Assembly (NCBI RefSeq): GCF_036785885.1
Contig: NC_092320.1
Location: 19,779,557-19,843,556, forward strand
Length of the DNA stretch: 64,000 nt
Reading direction: 5' to 3'
Source: Coffea arabica
Lineage: Eukaryota > Streptophyta > Magnoliopsida > Gentianales > Rubiaceae
Made by a program: the position numbers and the translations under genes
Shown: piece after piece, positions 1 through 11,710 of the stretch
Layout of the letters: every line of letters begins with the position of its first letter
Position numbering within the stretch: position 1 is the first letter of the stretch
The notes under the pieces: model-generated
The model's input: only the letters and a program-made list of their open reading frames with translations
Told to the model about the DNA's origin: nothing
Databases searched by the model: none

Positions 1-76
1 CATCTAAAGAGCAAAATCAAATAAAAAAGGAGCAAAAAAAAAGAGTGAAATATCCAGAGATCCTAAATGGAGCCGA
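1..76. repeat. Block V tail (3' flank of PPR relic)
   Basis: Right-hand end of the block found complete at 17211-18225, 29684-31044 and 48550-50146. It is the 3' flank of the PPR C-terminal relic that follows. No gene is seen in it. The window starts inside this module. Confidence 0.7.
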
Positions 77-320
77 TTAAGTATAAGATCCCCTTTCTCC
101 AACATTTAGACTGTTATTGCGCATTTTTGGAGCAAACTTCTCCACTATCTTAAAAAGGGATGGATCATTTCCACTATCTCTGAATGAATCTAGTAAAAAG
201 GCAAAAGTAGATACTTGCAGTGAGAATCCTCCCTAAATCCATTTCTTCAAAATAAACCACTGCATCATCAAATTCACTAGCCTTGACAAGTCCTTGGACA
301 ATAATGTTTAAGATAAACAA
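77..320 (-). pseudogene. PPR C-terminal relic F1
   Basis: Reverse-strand remnant of the last two PPR motifs and C-terminal tail of an RFL-type PPR gene. It aligns base for base with the relic at 50147-50389, including the stop-codon triplet at 77-79 and the SGNDPS-type motif near the end. One extra base around 225-230 (shared with the relic at 18226-18469) breaks the frame, and no ATG or upstream motif exists. The sequence to its right is unrelated to PPR coding sequence, so the body of the gene has been lost. It differs consistently from the tails of the five full-length genes, so it descends from a separate PPR lineage. Confidence 0.75.
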
Positions 321-1827
321 TGCAATTACTATATGGTATGGGCGATAAACTCAACATCTTGATGCTGCTCCACTGAGCAGGTCCAGTATATTAGAGAAGC
401 GTTTTTGGCATAATGAAAGAATAGAAGATGATGTAGGCCAGAACTTTGAGCGACAAAAGCAGCCCCCTCTGCATCCAATGGCTTCTGATTATGCTAACAA
501 CTAAGTAAGCATCATCTATCTTCTCTCACAAAATTCAGAATGGCAAAGAGAAGCATTTTTCATCTATAACAGAATAGAAGATGCTGTAGGTAACAACTAA
601 GTCAAACTTCTATCTTCCCCACTCACAGATAACTACACATGACGAAATCTAAATATTCCAGCGTGCTTGTCACCTCATTCTAGAGAAAGGGAGCAGAAAG
701 CCCAGAAGTGTGCCTGCAATGTGTATTAGTAGCTCAGAAAAATCCCCGTGGGGAAAAACCCTCAGGTAAAGAAGATACAAGGGAATTGAAGTTTAATAGT
801 TTAACCATAGCTGCTCTTCAACCAGAACAAGCGGATTGAGAGCTGCTATGCCACGGCTGCCCTTCGGTCTTTGGCTGGAGGGCGTCCTTTGCCTTCCAAA
901 GGGTGTATCAGTAGTTCATGACTTGTAAATGGTTAATAAATGTGTGACAAAAACTCAGAAGTTAATGGCCCTAATACAAAACTGATGTTATTTTGGACCT
1001 TAATTGTGCTCGTCGCATGCAAACTTTGGGCACCAAAATCAACCAAAAATACTTTGTAACCTCTAAAATTCACAGAATGCAATTTCCGATTATCACAGGA
1101 GGTACAAACTTCTGGGTGTTAATGCTAGTTACACTTTCTCTGATCTTCAATCCGTAAATTCAGGGACTTGTGAGCTAATTTCATGTCTAAGGGGAGGGCA
1201 GGGATGTATATGGGAAGAATTAGAACACGCACTCAAACAAAGAAGACTCGAAAAAATGGCAGTCAAGTTTATTTGGAGAATGTGAATTCTACAGTACAAT
1301 GACTTACATCCACAACTCCTGTTTTTTTTCTCACTTAATTTGATAATTTTGCAACTGCCATGCGAACAATGTCTGTATAAGAAGATAAATTAAGCTGCAA
1401 TTTAGTAACCCAACATGACAATTACATGGACAAGCTATCATGTATAAAGTAAGCATACAAAAGAGTGACTCAATACAGACAATGTGAGCCATCGAGACAA
1501 TTAGGCATAAAATTTTCAGAAAGTGATGAGAGAGGCGTGATCACAGAGTACAAAACCATGAAATGCATTGAAAACGGGCAGGCATCTGTAGTCATGAGAG
1601 AGCTTCTAACACATTGTCGCTTACCACCATGCAAGCATTAAATCTTCAAATCTCTAGAATATGCTCAAAGATTGCTCCACCAAGGACTGTTGATAAACTT
1701 TTTGAAACCAAAAGGACAGATACTGACAACAATGTCAGCTGCGAATCTACATCATGTACCTTTGGATGATTAAATGCAAGGAGCCAAAAAAAGCAGCAGA
1801 ATATCCAAAGGTCCCAAATGAAGCCAA
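321..1827. repeat. Block W1 (3' flank of PPR A)
   Basis: Non-coding block lying 3' of PPR A on the minus strand. It recurs 3' of every other full PPR locus (7113-12231 interrupted, 18470-19977, 31288-32839, 50390-51902) with indels that break every small ORF, so I see no gene. The intact site for the Harbinger insertion of module B is visible near 1045-1060. It probably holds the 3' UTR of PPR A and spacer. Confidence 0.7.
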
Positions 1828-3763
1828 TTAAGGATAAGATCCCCCTTCTCCAGTATTTAGACTTCCATTACCCATTTTTTGAGCAAACTTCTCAATTATC
1901 TTAAAAATAGAGGGATCATTTCCACTATCTCTGTATGAATCAAGTAAAAGTGAAAAAGTAGACAAATACAGCCAGAATCCTCTCCTATCCATTTCATCAA
2001 AATAAACCACTGCATCATTTAATTTGCCAGCCTTAAGAAGTCCTTGAACAATAATATTAAATGTAATTAGATTTGGAGTGCAGCCATTTTCTTCCATTTT
2101 CTTAATAAACTCTTTGGCTTCCTGTAGGAAACCTTCTGAAAAGAGGCCATTTATCATCGTGTTATATGTTCTAACATTAGGATCCAATCCTTTAGAAGAG
2201 AGACTACAGAAAAGATGCCGGGCGCTGTCAAGCTTCCCACATTTGCATAATCCATCAAGGACGATGCTGTACATTGTTATATGACAATCTACTTCATCAA
2301 CTTCCATCTTGTGCAAAAATTTAAGTGCTTCCTCAACATGTGAGTTCTTGCATAAACCGTCCAATAACACACAGTAAGTGTAAAAATCAGGCTTTATGCC
2401 AGCAGCTAGCATCTCATTGAAAACTTCGATTGCTGTAAGATACCTCCGCTCACGAAATAAACCCTGCAGGACTGTGGTATAGGTAACAACATTCGGTGTT
2501 AACCCTTTATGTCGGATCTCCTGGAAGAGACTCGTGGCTGCTTCCACTTTCATTTTCTTCATATAACCATTGATCAATATACTATGGCTTTGAACATCAG
2601 GATTAAGGCCGCTAGCTGCCATTTTATCACAAACTATCTTTGCTTCATCCATTCGGCCTTGTAAACAGTACCCATCCATCAATGCGCTATATGTAGCATT
2701 ATCAGGCTTCTGATTTTGCTCAATCATGATTTTCAGTACCTCCTCTGCACCTTCTAACTGTCCTTCCTTACATAGTGCATCAATCAGAATATTAAAAGTA
2801 ATAACATCAGGAACAATATTATAAGCCTTCATCTCAGTAAAGAGATTTTCAACGTCCTTCCATTTACTTAAATTGCACAGACCCCGGACCAAACAATTGT
2901 AAGTGATGACATTGGGGGCAATTCCTTTCTCAATCATCTCGTGTAACAGGGAGAGAGCTTGATCCATCATTTTATCCTTGCACAACCCGTCGATAATAGT
3001 GCTGTAAGCAGCTGTATCAGGCCTGCACCTTCCTCCTTTTTCCATGAATCTAAGGACTTGAATGGCCATGCTAGTGTTCCCAGCCTTAGAAAGCCCATCT
3101 ATCACAGTCCCATACGTAATGTAATTTTATCGGGTACGCATAGCTTTTCATATATTATTTTCTTGAACAATCCTTGTGCCTCAAGAATTTTGTGTTCCCG
3201 AAAGAGTCCTTTGAGCAGAGTATTAAAGATGGCCGTATCGGGCACAATACCTCGCTTGAAGAAGCCACCAAATATAGAAAACCCAAAATTCACTTTACCC
3301 AAGAAGCAATAACAGTTAATCACAATATTAAGCGTGTATTCATCAAGCGGTATGCATCCCAACTCAGCCGCATCTCTGTAAAGAGAAAGAACCACCAAAT
3401 ATTGCTTCATCTTAACAATACGACCCAACAGTATATTGAAATGAACAACGCTAGGCACAGGTCTCATCCGGACCATCTGCTTGTAAAAGCCTAGAGCTTC
3501 ATCAAGATTGCTGATACTGTCAATATCACTCCTTAATCCCCGAGACCCAGAACGAACAATCTCAGGGGGACAATTTCTAGTTTTACTACGAGTACTATAG
3601 GCATGAGAAGCAGCGGAACTAGAAGCTGATTGTGTGTTTTGAATAAGGGTGGAGTTTCTTGGAGAAAGAAATGAAAGAGTAGAGCACAAGTAGCAGTACC
3701 TCCTGCCCCTGATTTGTGGCGGAGATGAGCATCACAGACGACTGAGAAAGGCCTTTTCTTCAT
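1828..3763 (-). pseudogene. RFL-type PPR gene A, frameshifted
   Basis: P-class PPR gene close to PPR B, but disabled by two frameshifts. (1) Around 3681-3691 it has 11 bases more than B and C, and 7 fewer than D and E, throwing the N-terminus (start ATG 3761-3763, MKKRPFSVVCDAHL) out of frame with the repeats. (2) GTAAT at 3116-3120 is tandemly repeated at 3121-3125, breaking the frame at the third residue of PPR motif 4. The rest is open: 3102-3689 covers motifs 1-3 and 1828-3105 motifs 4-15 and the tail. The 5' leader has the same in-frame TAG 33 bases before the ATG as the intact copies. The 425-codon downstream frame begins at an internal ATG and could make at most a partial protein without a targeting peptide. 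Near-identity to B suggests recent death. Confidence 0.9.
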
Positions 3764-4933
3764 CTTCTTGATGGTCTTCCCGTCGGAGTTCAGCTACAAG
3801 GATTCTATCATTTGTGACGAGATTTCTTTCATAGGTAGCATATTGACAAAATATTATCTTTTTAGAAATCCAATAGCAATTAACAAAACAATATGACTTT
3901 TTTTTTTTTGAAACTGTAGCAATAAAATGTAGGGAACTTTTGGTGCTACAATTACCTAGCATATTAGAAGGCTTATTTGGATTTTCATTCGCTTTTGAAA
4001 TCCTGATGATTGTTGCCTTCTCGCTTAAATCAATAATATTAATTCTTTATATTAAATGAGTTGGTGAATTATAAGAGTGCCTTTTAATATTAGATTTGGA
4101 GTATTAATTGTCGCAAAATTGTAAAATCACTTATCTACTACTGCAACTTCTCTTTATTGCAGTTATATCTCTTCCAATTTTTTATTTGTCTATTAGGTTT
4201 ATTTTAGTCTCAATTGCTGCGCTACTATCTATATAAAGAATAACGAAAGGGTACAAATCAAAGTAAATTATTTTCCCTCCTCGTCTATGATTTTTTATTA
4301 AGAAGTGACAATGTTACAAAAGATGTCAGTCAAAGGAGGTAAGAGAGATTTTTGAAATTATAAGGATATTAAATGAGGCAAACCTCAAAATAGGTTTGTG
4401 AAATTACCCCAATAATCAATAAGTGAAGCAAAAGAAGCATATGCACAGTGCCTCGTTCTGGTTTTAGGAAGAGAAAATCGTTCGACATTTCTCATATATT
4501 TGTAAAATGACTTTTTGTCCCTTACAAATTTACATTGATCACATTTGATCCCTACCTAAGTTTTCGACTAGTTTTTTGTCGGAATCCACCATGTGCCTTG
4601 CAAATGATCATTTTTTTAGGGCAAAATTATCAAATCAAATTTTATATAATTCTATTTATTGTCCTTCATATTTCACAAAATGAATTTTTTCATCCCTAAC
4701 ATTTTTATAAAAATGAATTGTTTTTTCTCTCACATTTCATAAAATGAATTTTTTCATTCCTCACATTTTTCAAAATAAATTTTTTCATCCATCATTGATC
4801 ATGTGCAATAGGTTTTTTTTAACTCATGTATATATCTATTAGATTTCACCTGAACAGTAAGAATAATATGTAATATATCTTTATTTAATTTCACATAAAC
4901 TGCTTAATCTTAGTTGTACACATTCTATTCAAT

Positions 4934-4935
<2 letters not shown>

Positions 4936-4990
<55 letters not shown>
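4936..4990. repeat. (AT)n microsatellite
   Basis: Uninterrupted AT dinucleotide run of 55 bases inside the Mutator-like element. The sister copy at 46061-46107 is 47 bases, so the tract has changed length since that duplication. The module C copy has only a short remnant at this position. Confidence 0.95.
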
Positions 4991-4993
<3 letters not shown>

Positions 4994-5445
4994 GTTTAAA
5001 ACTAATAATTTTGTTTTAAACCCATGTATATATCTATGTGATCTCACCACGTGAACTTATTTAATATTTGTGGTCTTTTCTTTTGGTAATAATTTATTTA
5101 TTGAGTTGTATAATAAGACCATCTAATTAATCGGTCATAATTCGAATTCTATAGTCGTACTAATAAATTACAATTTAAATCTAAAGTTTTCACTCGTCAA
5201 TTTTAAGACCAACAATTAAATTACTTGTTATGATTGTCTTCAAATTTTAAAATACCTATTACTTACTTTTTTTTTGTCATACTTTTCCTTTGTTTAATTT
5301 TTTTGTACAAATTTAATTCGATATAAACGCTCAATAATATTTAAAATTAAATGTCTTCTTTGTTTTCAAATTTCAAGTAAAATGAAATGAATATGAGTGA
5401 AAAACTAACAATTTATTAAAATTTATATATATTTATATATATATA

Positions 5446-5557
5446 TTTGATTTCACCTAAGCAGTACAAAGTAGCATGTAATATGTCTCTAATTTCGTTT
5501 GGTGAAATCAAATAGAGACATATTACATGCTATTCGTACTATTCAAGTGAAATCAAA
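5446..5557. repeat. Internal hairpin of Mutator-like element
   Basis: Imperfect palindrome: TGATTTCACCTAAGCAGTAC at the left reappears inverted as GTACTATTCAAGTGAAATCA at the right. The same hairpin is at 23641-23764 (better preserved) and about 46564-46680. It may be a small element nested in the larger one. Confidence 0.7.
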
Positions 5558-7112
5558 TAGATATATACATGGGTTTTAAAAAGAAACTATTCGCACACAT
5601 GATTAATGAGGAATAAGAAAAATCTATTTTGAAAAATGTGAATGATGAAAAGAATTCATTTAGTGAAATATAAGAGACTAAAAAATTCATTTTATGAAAT
5701 GTGAGAGACAATAAATCGAATTATGTAAAATTATATTTGATAATTTCGCCTTTAAAAAATTATCACGGACAAGGCATGTGGCAGATTTCGATCAAAAACT
5801 AGTTTGAAACCTAGATGGGAACCAAATTTGACTAATATAAATTTGTAAGGGACGTAAAATTACACTTTTAAAAGTGAGGGACGAAAAAAATTATTTTACA
5901 AAATGTCAGAAAAGTTTTAAACGATTTTCCCTTTTAGTAATTTGCCTTTGATCGATACAACTTGCAATAAAAGTTTCTTACCGAAAACAGTACTAGTAAT
6001 AAAAGTTAGTGTGCAAATAGCAGTTTAGCCCTGAATTTTTGGAGAAATAACACTTTATTACCATGAATCTTGAAGATATGCACTTTACCGCCCATGAAAG
6101 CTGATCAAATGTTTAGAAAAGTTGCTCTACCCAAACCACTAGTACAATGACATTGTTGTGCTTAATTATTGTCAAAAATACTTATTTGGATTGCTATTTT
6201 TAGAAATTTTTAATGAAAAATATACTGTAGTAATTTGATGTATGTGAGGTAAAAAAATGATCGAAAAATATCTTAATGAAAAACGTAAACATTTTTCTGC
6301 GAAAACTCACAATCCAAACAAGTGTAAATTGCTACGTTTGCCAGCACAAAACAATATTCACTTTTATCCTTGGTTGATACGTTTGCCACTACTATTAAAA
6401 TTTAGAAACTCCCTAGTGAAGGTGGTGTTTTTTTCTCTGTATTTGCTGCAGAGTCAATGCGTGTATTTTTCAAAAAAAAAAAAAAAAAATGCATGTAGGA
6501 CTAAGTGCATTACATTCTATTGCAAAAGTTTAGTGCTTAATTAATTTGTTCAATTTTACTCTTGTTTAATTTCTTATATAATTGCAGTGCTGTCTTTAGG
6601 AGATATTAATATAATTGTGCAACTTGGATGTGGTTCTTTTTAGGAGTTTATGGTGGATTATTTAAAGGGAGATTAATAAAATTGTGGTACCTGAATTTGT
6701 GTTCTTTTTGGGATGGTTTACCTGTAAAATAGTTGCCATTATTGAATTCATGGAATCCTCAATTTCATAGCACTATATCATGAATTTCAGTCCTATATGA
6801 GGATCAAAGGATGTCTGAGCATTTTTAGGTGATAGTAAGGGTTTTGTCCGAACCTTGGCTAGTTGCGAGGTTGATTAAGGGTGTAGTTGTCGAAACCATA
6901 AAGTGTGCAAGAAAGGAAAAAGAAATTGCTTGAAGGATAGTCTTAGAAGCTTGGGGCCAAATTTTTCAATTCAAATAATATAAAAAGAGAGAGGTAGGGT
7001 CTAAAACTTTTTTTTTTTTTTTTTTTTAAAGTGATAATATCTTCTATCTTGTTCTTATTCTAATCAAGTACATTATTCAATAGAAGGCATATCGTATATT
7101 GGTACATTATTC

Positions 7113-7700
7113 AAGCAGCCCCCTCTGCATCTAATGGCTTCTGATTATGCTAACAACTAAGTAAGCATCATCTATCTTCTCTCACAAAATTCAGAATGGC
7201 AAAGAGAAGCATTTTTCATCTATAACAGAATAGAAGATGCTGTAGGTAACAACTAAGTCAAACTTCTATCTTCCCCACTCACAGATAACTACACATGACG
7301 AAATCTAAATATTCCAGCGTGCTTGTCACCTCATTCTAGAGAAAGGGAGCAGAAAGCCCAGAAGTGTGCCTGCAATGTGTATTAGTAGCTCAGAAAAATC
7401 CCCGTGGGGAAAAACCCTCAGGTAAAGAAGATACAAGGGAATTGAAGTTTAATAGTTTAACCATAGCTGCTCTTCAACCAGAACAAGCGGACTGAGAGCT
7501 GCTATGCCCTTCGGTCTTTGGCTGGAGGGCATCCTTTGCCTTCCAAAGGCTGTATCACTAGTTCATGACTTGTAAATGGTTAATAAATGTGTGACAAAAA
7601 CTCAGAAGTTAATGGCCCTAATACAAAACTGATGTTATTTTGGACCTTAATTGTGCTCGTCGCTTGCAAACTTTGGGCACCAAAATCAACCCAAAAATAC
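7113..7700. repeat. Block W2, left part (3' flank of PPR B)
   Basis: Left portion of the W block of module B, split by the Harbinger element at 7704-11217. It begins abruptly at about 7113 in the middle of W sequence (compare 450 and 18605), marking a deletion junction with block U1. No gene seen. Confidence 0.7.
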
Positions 7701-7703
7701 TTT

Positions 7704-10700
7704 GGGTACGTTTGGTTCTATAGAATTAGAATTGAATTAGAATCAAAATTCTATAAAATTGGAATTCTATGAATTGGAATTCCAAGTCATTTCAATTCTT
7801 TCGTTTGGGAAATGCATAGAATTGATACGGAATTTATTTGGAATTCCAAATTCTTTGTTTGCATGAGAGAAGAATTCATTAGGAATTAGAATTGTTTTCA
7901 AGAAAATTGCTTACATAAAATTTTTCTTTTTTTTTTTCTATATAATAATTTCTTTTTTTCTAACATTTAGCTAATTTTTACTAAAGATTTAAAAGAAAAA
8001 ATCAATTTGTGCCTTTAATAATTTATTTTTTCTCACTCTCATATCAATTTCTTTGGTGAGCATTTCCTTTAGCATGTTTTGATCCATTATCCCTTTTTGT
8101 GAAGAAATATTTCCCCATCTCAGCCGTGGTATTTTCAACTGTGTTTTGATATATATTTAATAAAGCAAAATTCTTTCTTATTTCTAATACTTATGCAAAA
8201 TTCAAAAAAGATTTCATCCATCATAATAGCTATGCACAACTAAAACTCAAACTCCTCCATTAAGTACCAATGGCATGATAAAACTATGAGAGAGGAAAAG
8301 TTTGAAGCAATTTTTCACTCATGTGACAATAACTACAAAATCAAGAAGCAAAATTTCATGAAAGAAAAAGATAAGAAAACAATCAGTTACAAATAAATCC
8401 TTCATATGTAACAAAAACTCTTGATCAAATGCTTCAACTGTATAAACCCAGTTTTGGGATGTTTCATTCCACTAGTATTGAAAGGTGACGCGCTGCCACT
8501 TTGTCCTGGACTCTCTTCTCTAACAGCAATCTTCAGAGATAAGCAAAACATAAGCCCATGGTCAAAAATTTTCAGAAAGTTTTCACCTCAAGCGAATTTC
8601 CTCCTTTACAGAATCTTTGGCATCATCCGTAGTAGTAAATGCGACAGGCAGCTTGGATCTCACAGTATTCAGAACAAGGACACGCTCAGCAGCCACCTGC
8701 AAACTACTACGGATGCAGATACGTTTGACCCAAAACTTCAAGAACAGTTTTGAACAAAAACCTGCATCACTTGTTACCAACAAACCATAAATATCTCATC
8801 TTGTGCAATTCATTGATTTTTAAAGAGAAAATTATCAGTAGAGAGGTGTGCAGCCAAACGTACACAAATCCACATGCATAAACAGATATTATGCATGCAT
8901 AAACCCATATGTAAATCCAGTGAAATAATCTGATATTAATCACATGGTTCATGGTTGTACAAGTGAAGTTGCTCCAGTCCCTACAAGAGAGCTTCTTCGA
9001 CCTTTTGCAAGAATGCTCAAGATCATATATTCTCACAACTTGCTGCCATATTTAAGGGTCTAGTTGTCTATCGACACCAAACAAACATCAAGCCATATAC
9101 AACATGTTTTGCACCTTTAAGTCGCAAACTGAAAGACCTGAAAGCAAGATTCAAATGATGAAAGCAAATTACCTCACAATCCACCTAAAGAAAGTATAGG
9201 TCATGATCAGTCCAGCAAAAATGTAAAAGTCAACAATCACATGTTTACAAGCAGAATGGACATTCTTAGCCAGCAAAAGAAGAAATAACTTTGTGGGATA
9301 ATCACATGTTTAGACAAATTGAATATGGAATGCAAATGAAGACAAGACTCATACTTCTCGGGCATTCTTTTCTGTATCCAACAAATGATTTGCTAGCTTC
9401 TTTATTACTATTATTTTTAGGCTAAATTGATCTACTAGCTTAATAACTGATAAAAGAAATAAACTGGTCATCATAATTCAGAACTTAGCAAAAGAAAATT
9501 AAAACTTATAAATCCAGAAAATAAACATCAACAATCTGTAAAATGAAGAAAGTGAACATTCCAAGCCAAAATCAAGAATGGAAGGTAAATTTGTCCCCTA
9601 CAGTAGTAAAATTGTGCACATATTCTTCATTTAAAGTTACATTTTCACATTACTGAATGGCAACACATTGGTGATAAGAAAGTTAAGCAGTCTTAAGTAG
9701 AAACAGTGGCTATTGACTGGCATGCTACTTACACAACTACAACTAGTAGTCATCAGAAGACAATGTTCCTAAAAAATGCAAGTGTAATTCCATTGTACCA
9801 ATCAAAGCGTAATAACAAAACCAAGACCAGCAGACATGGCAGAACATAATATCTCACTCGACCATCATAAATAATAGGAGCTAAGCAAGCTTAGCAATTT
9901 AGTAGTTCCATTCAGTTGAAAATCTGTCCAATTCCACCAAGTTTTCTTGATCTTTTCTGTTATTAGTTTGTTTTTTCCACTCCTGCAATATACAAATATT
10001 ATTCATTTTCATACTAAAAATACAAAAAGTTTCCCTAACAAGTAAATTCCTCAATTTTTCCGATCCGCAATGATCAACAAGCAAAGAATATAGAAAAATA
10101 AAAAAACCCCTTTTCCCATTTTTCATGCTAATTTCAAAAACACATGGAGATGAACCCGCATCAGCATCTAATAAAATATTTCACAACTACTTCACCAGCA
10201 ATTGGTAACAAACATTAAAGAAAATTATATAAGAAAATGCATACTTGAAATAGCCAGAAAGTTGTAGCTATTATTACCAGAAAATGCATCTCAAAACCTT
10301 CAAAACCTTTTCAAAGGATGATATATACATATTCAACCTTTCATCTTCATCACCACAAACATTTTTAATTATTCCTAATAAAAAGAGAACCATCTAAAAA
10401 CTAGGGACCACACTAACTAATTAAAATGAAATAAAAAAGAACAGGGAAACAGAGTACTACTTTTTTTTCTATCCTCGTCCCAACGTTGAATTAGAAGCAA
10501 AAAAATAGTAGTAAATTTATAACATTAATGGCAAACATTATCAGAGGAACAACCCAAAATAATCAATCTTTGATTGGCAGAAATTTAAATGTGAATATAC
10601 CATCATAAATCCTGAATTTGTCGAGAATTGAGAATTGAAGGAGTGGAAGGAGAGTGAGGATGAGAGGATGCGATGGCGATGGTGACAGCAATGGAAGTAA

Positions 10701-11217
10701 TGGCAAAGGTAAAGGTGGGAGGCACAATTCAAGATAGATAGGAAACGAAAGAAAGGAGACCAAAATATAACTCAATCTGTAAATTTCACCCACTCGATGC
10801 TGCAGAGGAGAGAAGGAGTAGGAAAGGCCTGGAGGGGTTCTGGGAGAGGTGTTAGGAAAAGGAGGAGGCAGCGTCGGGAAAGAACGCTAGAGCAGATTAG
10901 GGTAGATATGGCGATCCGCTCATGAAGAGAGAGAAAGAAGCCAGCTTTGTTTTCTTTTAATCCAGCTTTATAGTTGACCCGTTTTGGAGTTTTTATCCAT
11001 TTAAAGTCCGCGCGTTGATCCGAATGGGAGTCTGGCCGTAGAATTGGAATTGGAATTCTTTGGTCTAGTCAAAGAATTGAAACCGTGGAATTCGATCAAT
11101 ATAGAATTGCAATTCAATTCTAATTCTATCGGAAAGGTAGTACCCAAACACAAGATTTAGAATTGGGGCTTCAATTCCAATTCTAAATCCCAATTCCATG
11201 GAAAACCAAACATACCC
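7704..11217. mobile_element. PIF/Harbinger-type element 1 with captured host exon
   Basis: 3514-bp element with terminal inverted repeats GGGTACGTTTGGTT and GGGTATGTTTGGTT (read inward), flanked by a 3-bp TTT duplication (7701-7703, 11218-11220). The unoccupied site is seen in the sister modules near 1050 and 19203. The GGN(4)TTTGGTT end and 3-bp duplication are typical of PIF/Harbinger and Tourist elements. Subterminal regions are rich in short GAATTGGAATT-like repeats. No DDE transposase or Myb-like ORF is visible, so it is non-autonomous. The interior carries an exon-like fragment at 8588-8696 that is shared with the element at 26072-29680, while most of the rest of the two interiors differs. 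Confidence 0.85.
8588..8696 (-). pseudogene. Captured exon, organellar aspartyl-tRNA synthetase-like
   Basis: A 109-bp open stretch on the minus strand with exon edges intact: a TTTGCAG acceptor just before it (about 8697-8703) and a GTGAAAA donor just after it (8581-8587). It encodes VAAERV, then VLNTVRSKLP, then DDAKDSVKEEIRLR. This resembles class IIb aspartyl-tRNA synthetases of the bacterial/organellar type between the anticodon-binding domain and the catalytic domain, where a conserved KEEIRLR stretch precedes the YLDLRR motif. The identification is from memory of the family, not a search. About 50 bases of the following intron are also present and shared with element 2. It cannot encode a functional enzyme; it is transduplicated host DNA inside a transposon. 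Confidence 0.55.
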
Positions 11218-11220
11218 TTT

Positions 11221-11710
11221 GTAACCTCTAAAATTTACAGAATGCAATTTCCGATTATCACAGGAGGTAAAAACTTCTGGGCGTTAATGCTAGTTACACT
11301 TTCTCTGATCTTTAATCCGTAAATTCCGGGACTTGTGAGCTAATTTCATGTCTAAGGAAAGGGCAGGGATGTATATGGGAAGAATTAGAACACGCACTCA
11401 AACAAGGAAGACTCGAAAAAATTGCAGTCAAGTTTATTTGGAGAAAGTGAATTCTACAGTACAATGACTTTCATCCACAACTCCTGTTTTTTTTTGGTCA
11501 CTTAATTGATTATTTTGCAACTGCCATGCGAACAATGTCTGTATAAGAACAATTAAGCTGCAATTTAGTAACCCGACATGACAATTACATGGACAAGCTA
11601 TCATGTATCAAGTAAGCATACATAAGAGTGACTCAAACAGACAATGTGAACCATCGAGACAATTAGGCATAAAATTTTGAGAAAGTGATGAGAGAGGCGT
11701 GATCACAGAG
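11221..11710. repeat. Block W2, right part
   Basis: Continuation of the W block after the Harbinger insertion, matching 1060-1555 and 19205-19705. No gene seen. Confidence 0.65.

Larger units (their letters stand above)
4471..5931. mobile_element. Mutator-like non-autonomous element, copy 1
   Basis: Long-terminal-inverted-repeat element without coding capacity. Ends are GAGAAAATCG and its complement-type CGATTTTCCC, with inverted arms of roughly 400 bases (4471-4900 against 5530-5931). Flanks are TTTTAGGAA (4462-4470) and TTTTAGTAA (5932-5940), an 8 of 9 match expected of a 9-bp target duplication. The copy in module C has a perfect 9-bp duplication and module B has the empty site. A 9-bp duplication with long inverted arms is the Mutator superfamily signature. 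No transposase is present, so it would have needed an autonomous partner. Confidence 0.75.
3764..7112. repeat. Block U1 (5' flank of PPR A)
   Basis: AT-rich block 5' of PPR A, recurring as 14161-17210, 21907-26068 and 45187-48549. It starts with a conserved leader that contains an in-frame stop before the PPR start codon. It contains the Mutator-like element at 4471-5931, a poly-A run at about 6473-6489 and a T-run near 7011-7027. By eye the stretch 4109-7080 is about 99 percent identical to 45230-48140 but clearly more diverged from the other two U blocks. At about 7113 it joins block W directly, so V and F are missing here. No convincing gene; the 95-codon frame at 6257-6544 changes length between copies. 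Confidence 0.65.

Noticed and set aside
2959-3494. Plus-strand frames opposite PPR genes (also 13573-14037, 21547-21783 and the 66-codon frames near the 5' ends)
   Set aside because: Antisense or alternative-frame shadows of the PPR coding sequence.
6257-6544. 95-codon plus-strand frame in block U1, with a 92-codon counterpart at 47374-47652
   Set aside because: It runs through a homopolymer A tract, changes frame and length between the two nearly identical copies, and is broken in the other U blocks. No recognisable domain.
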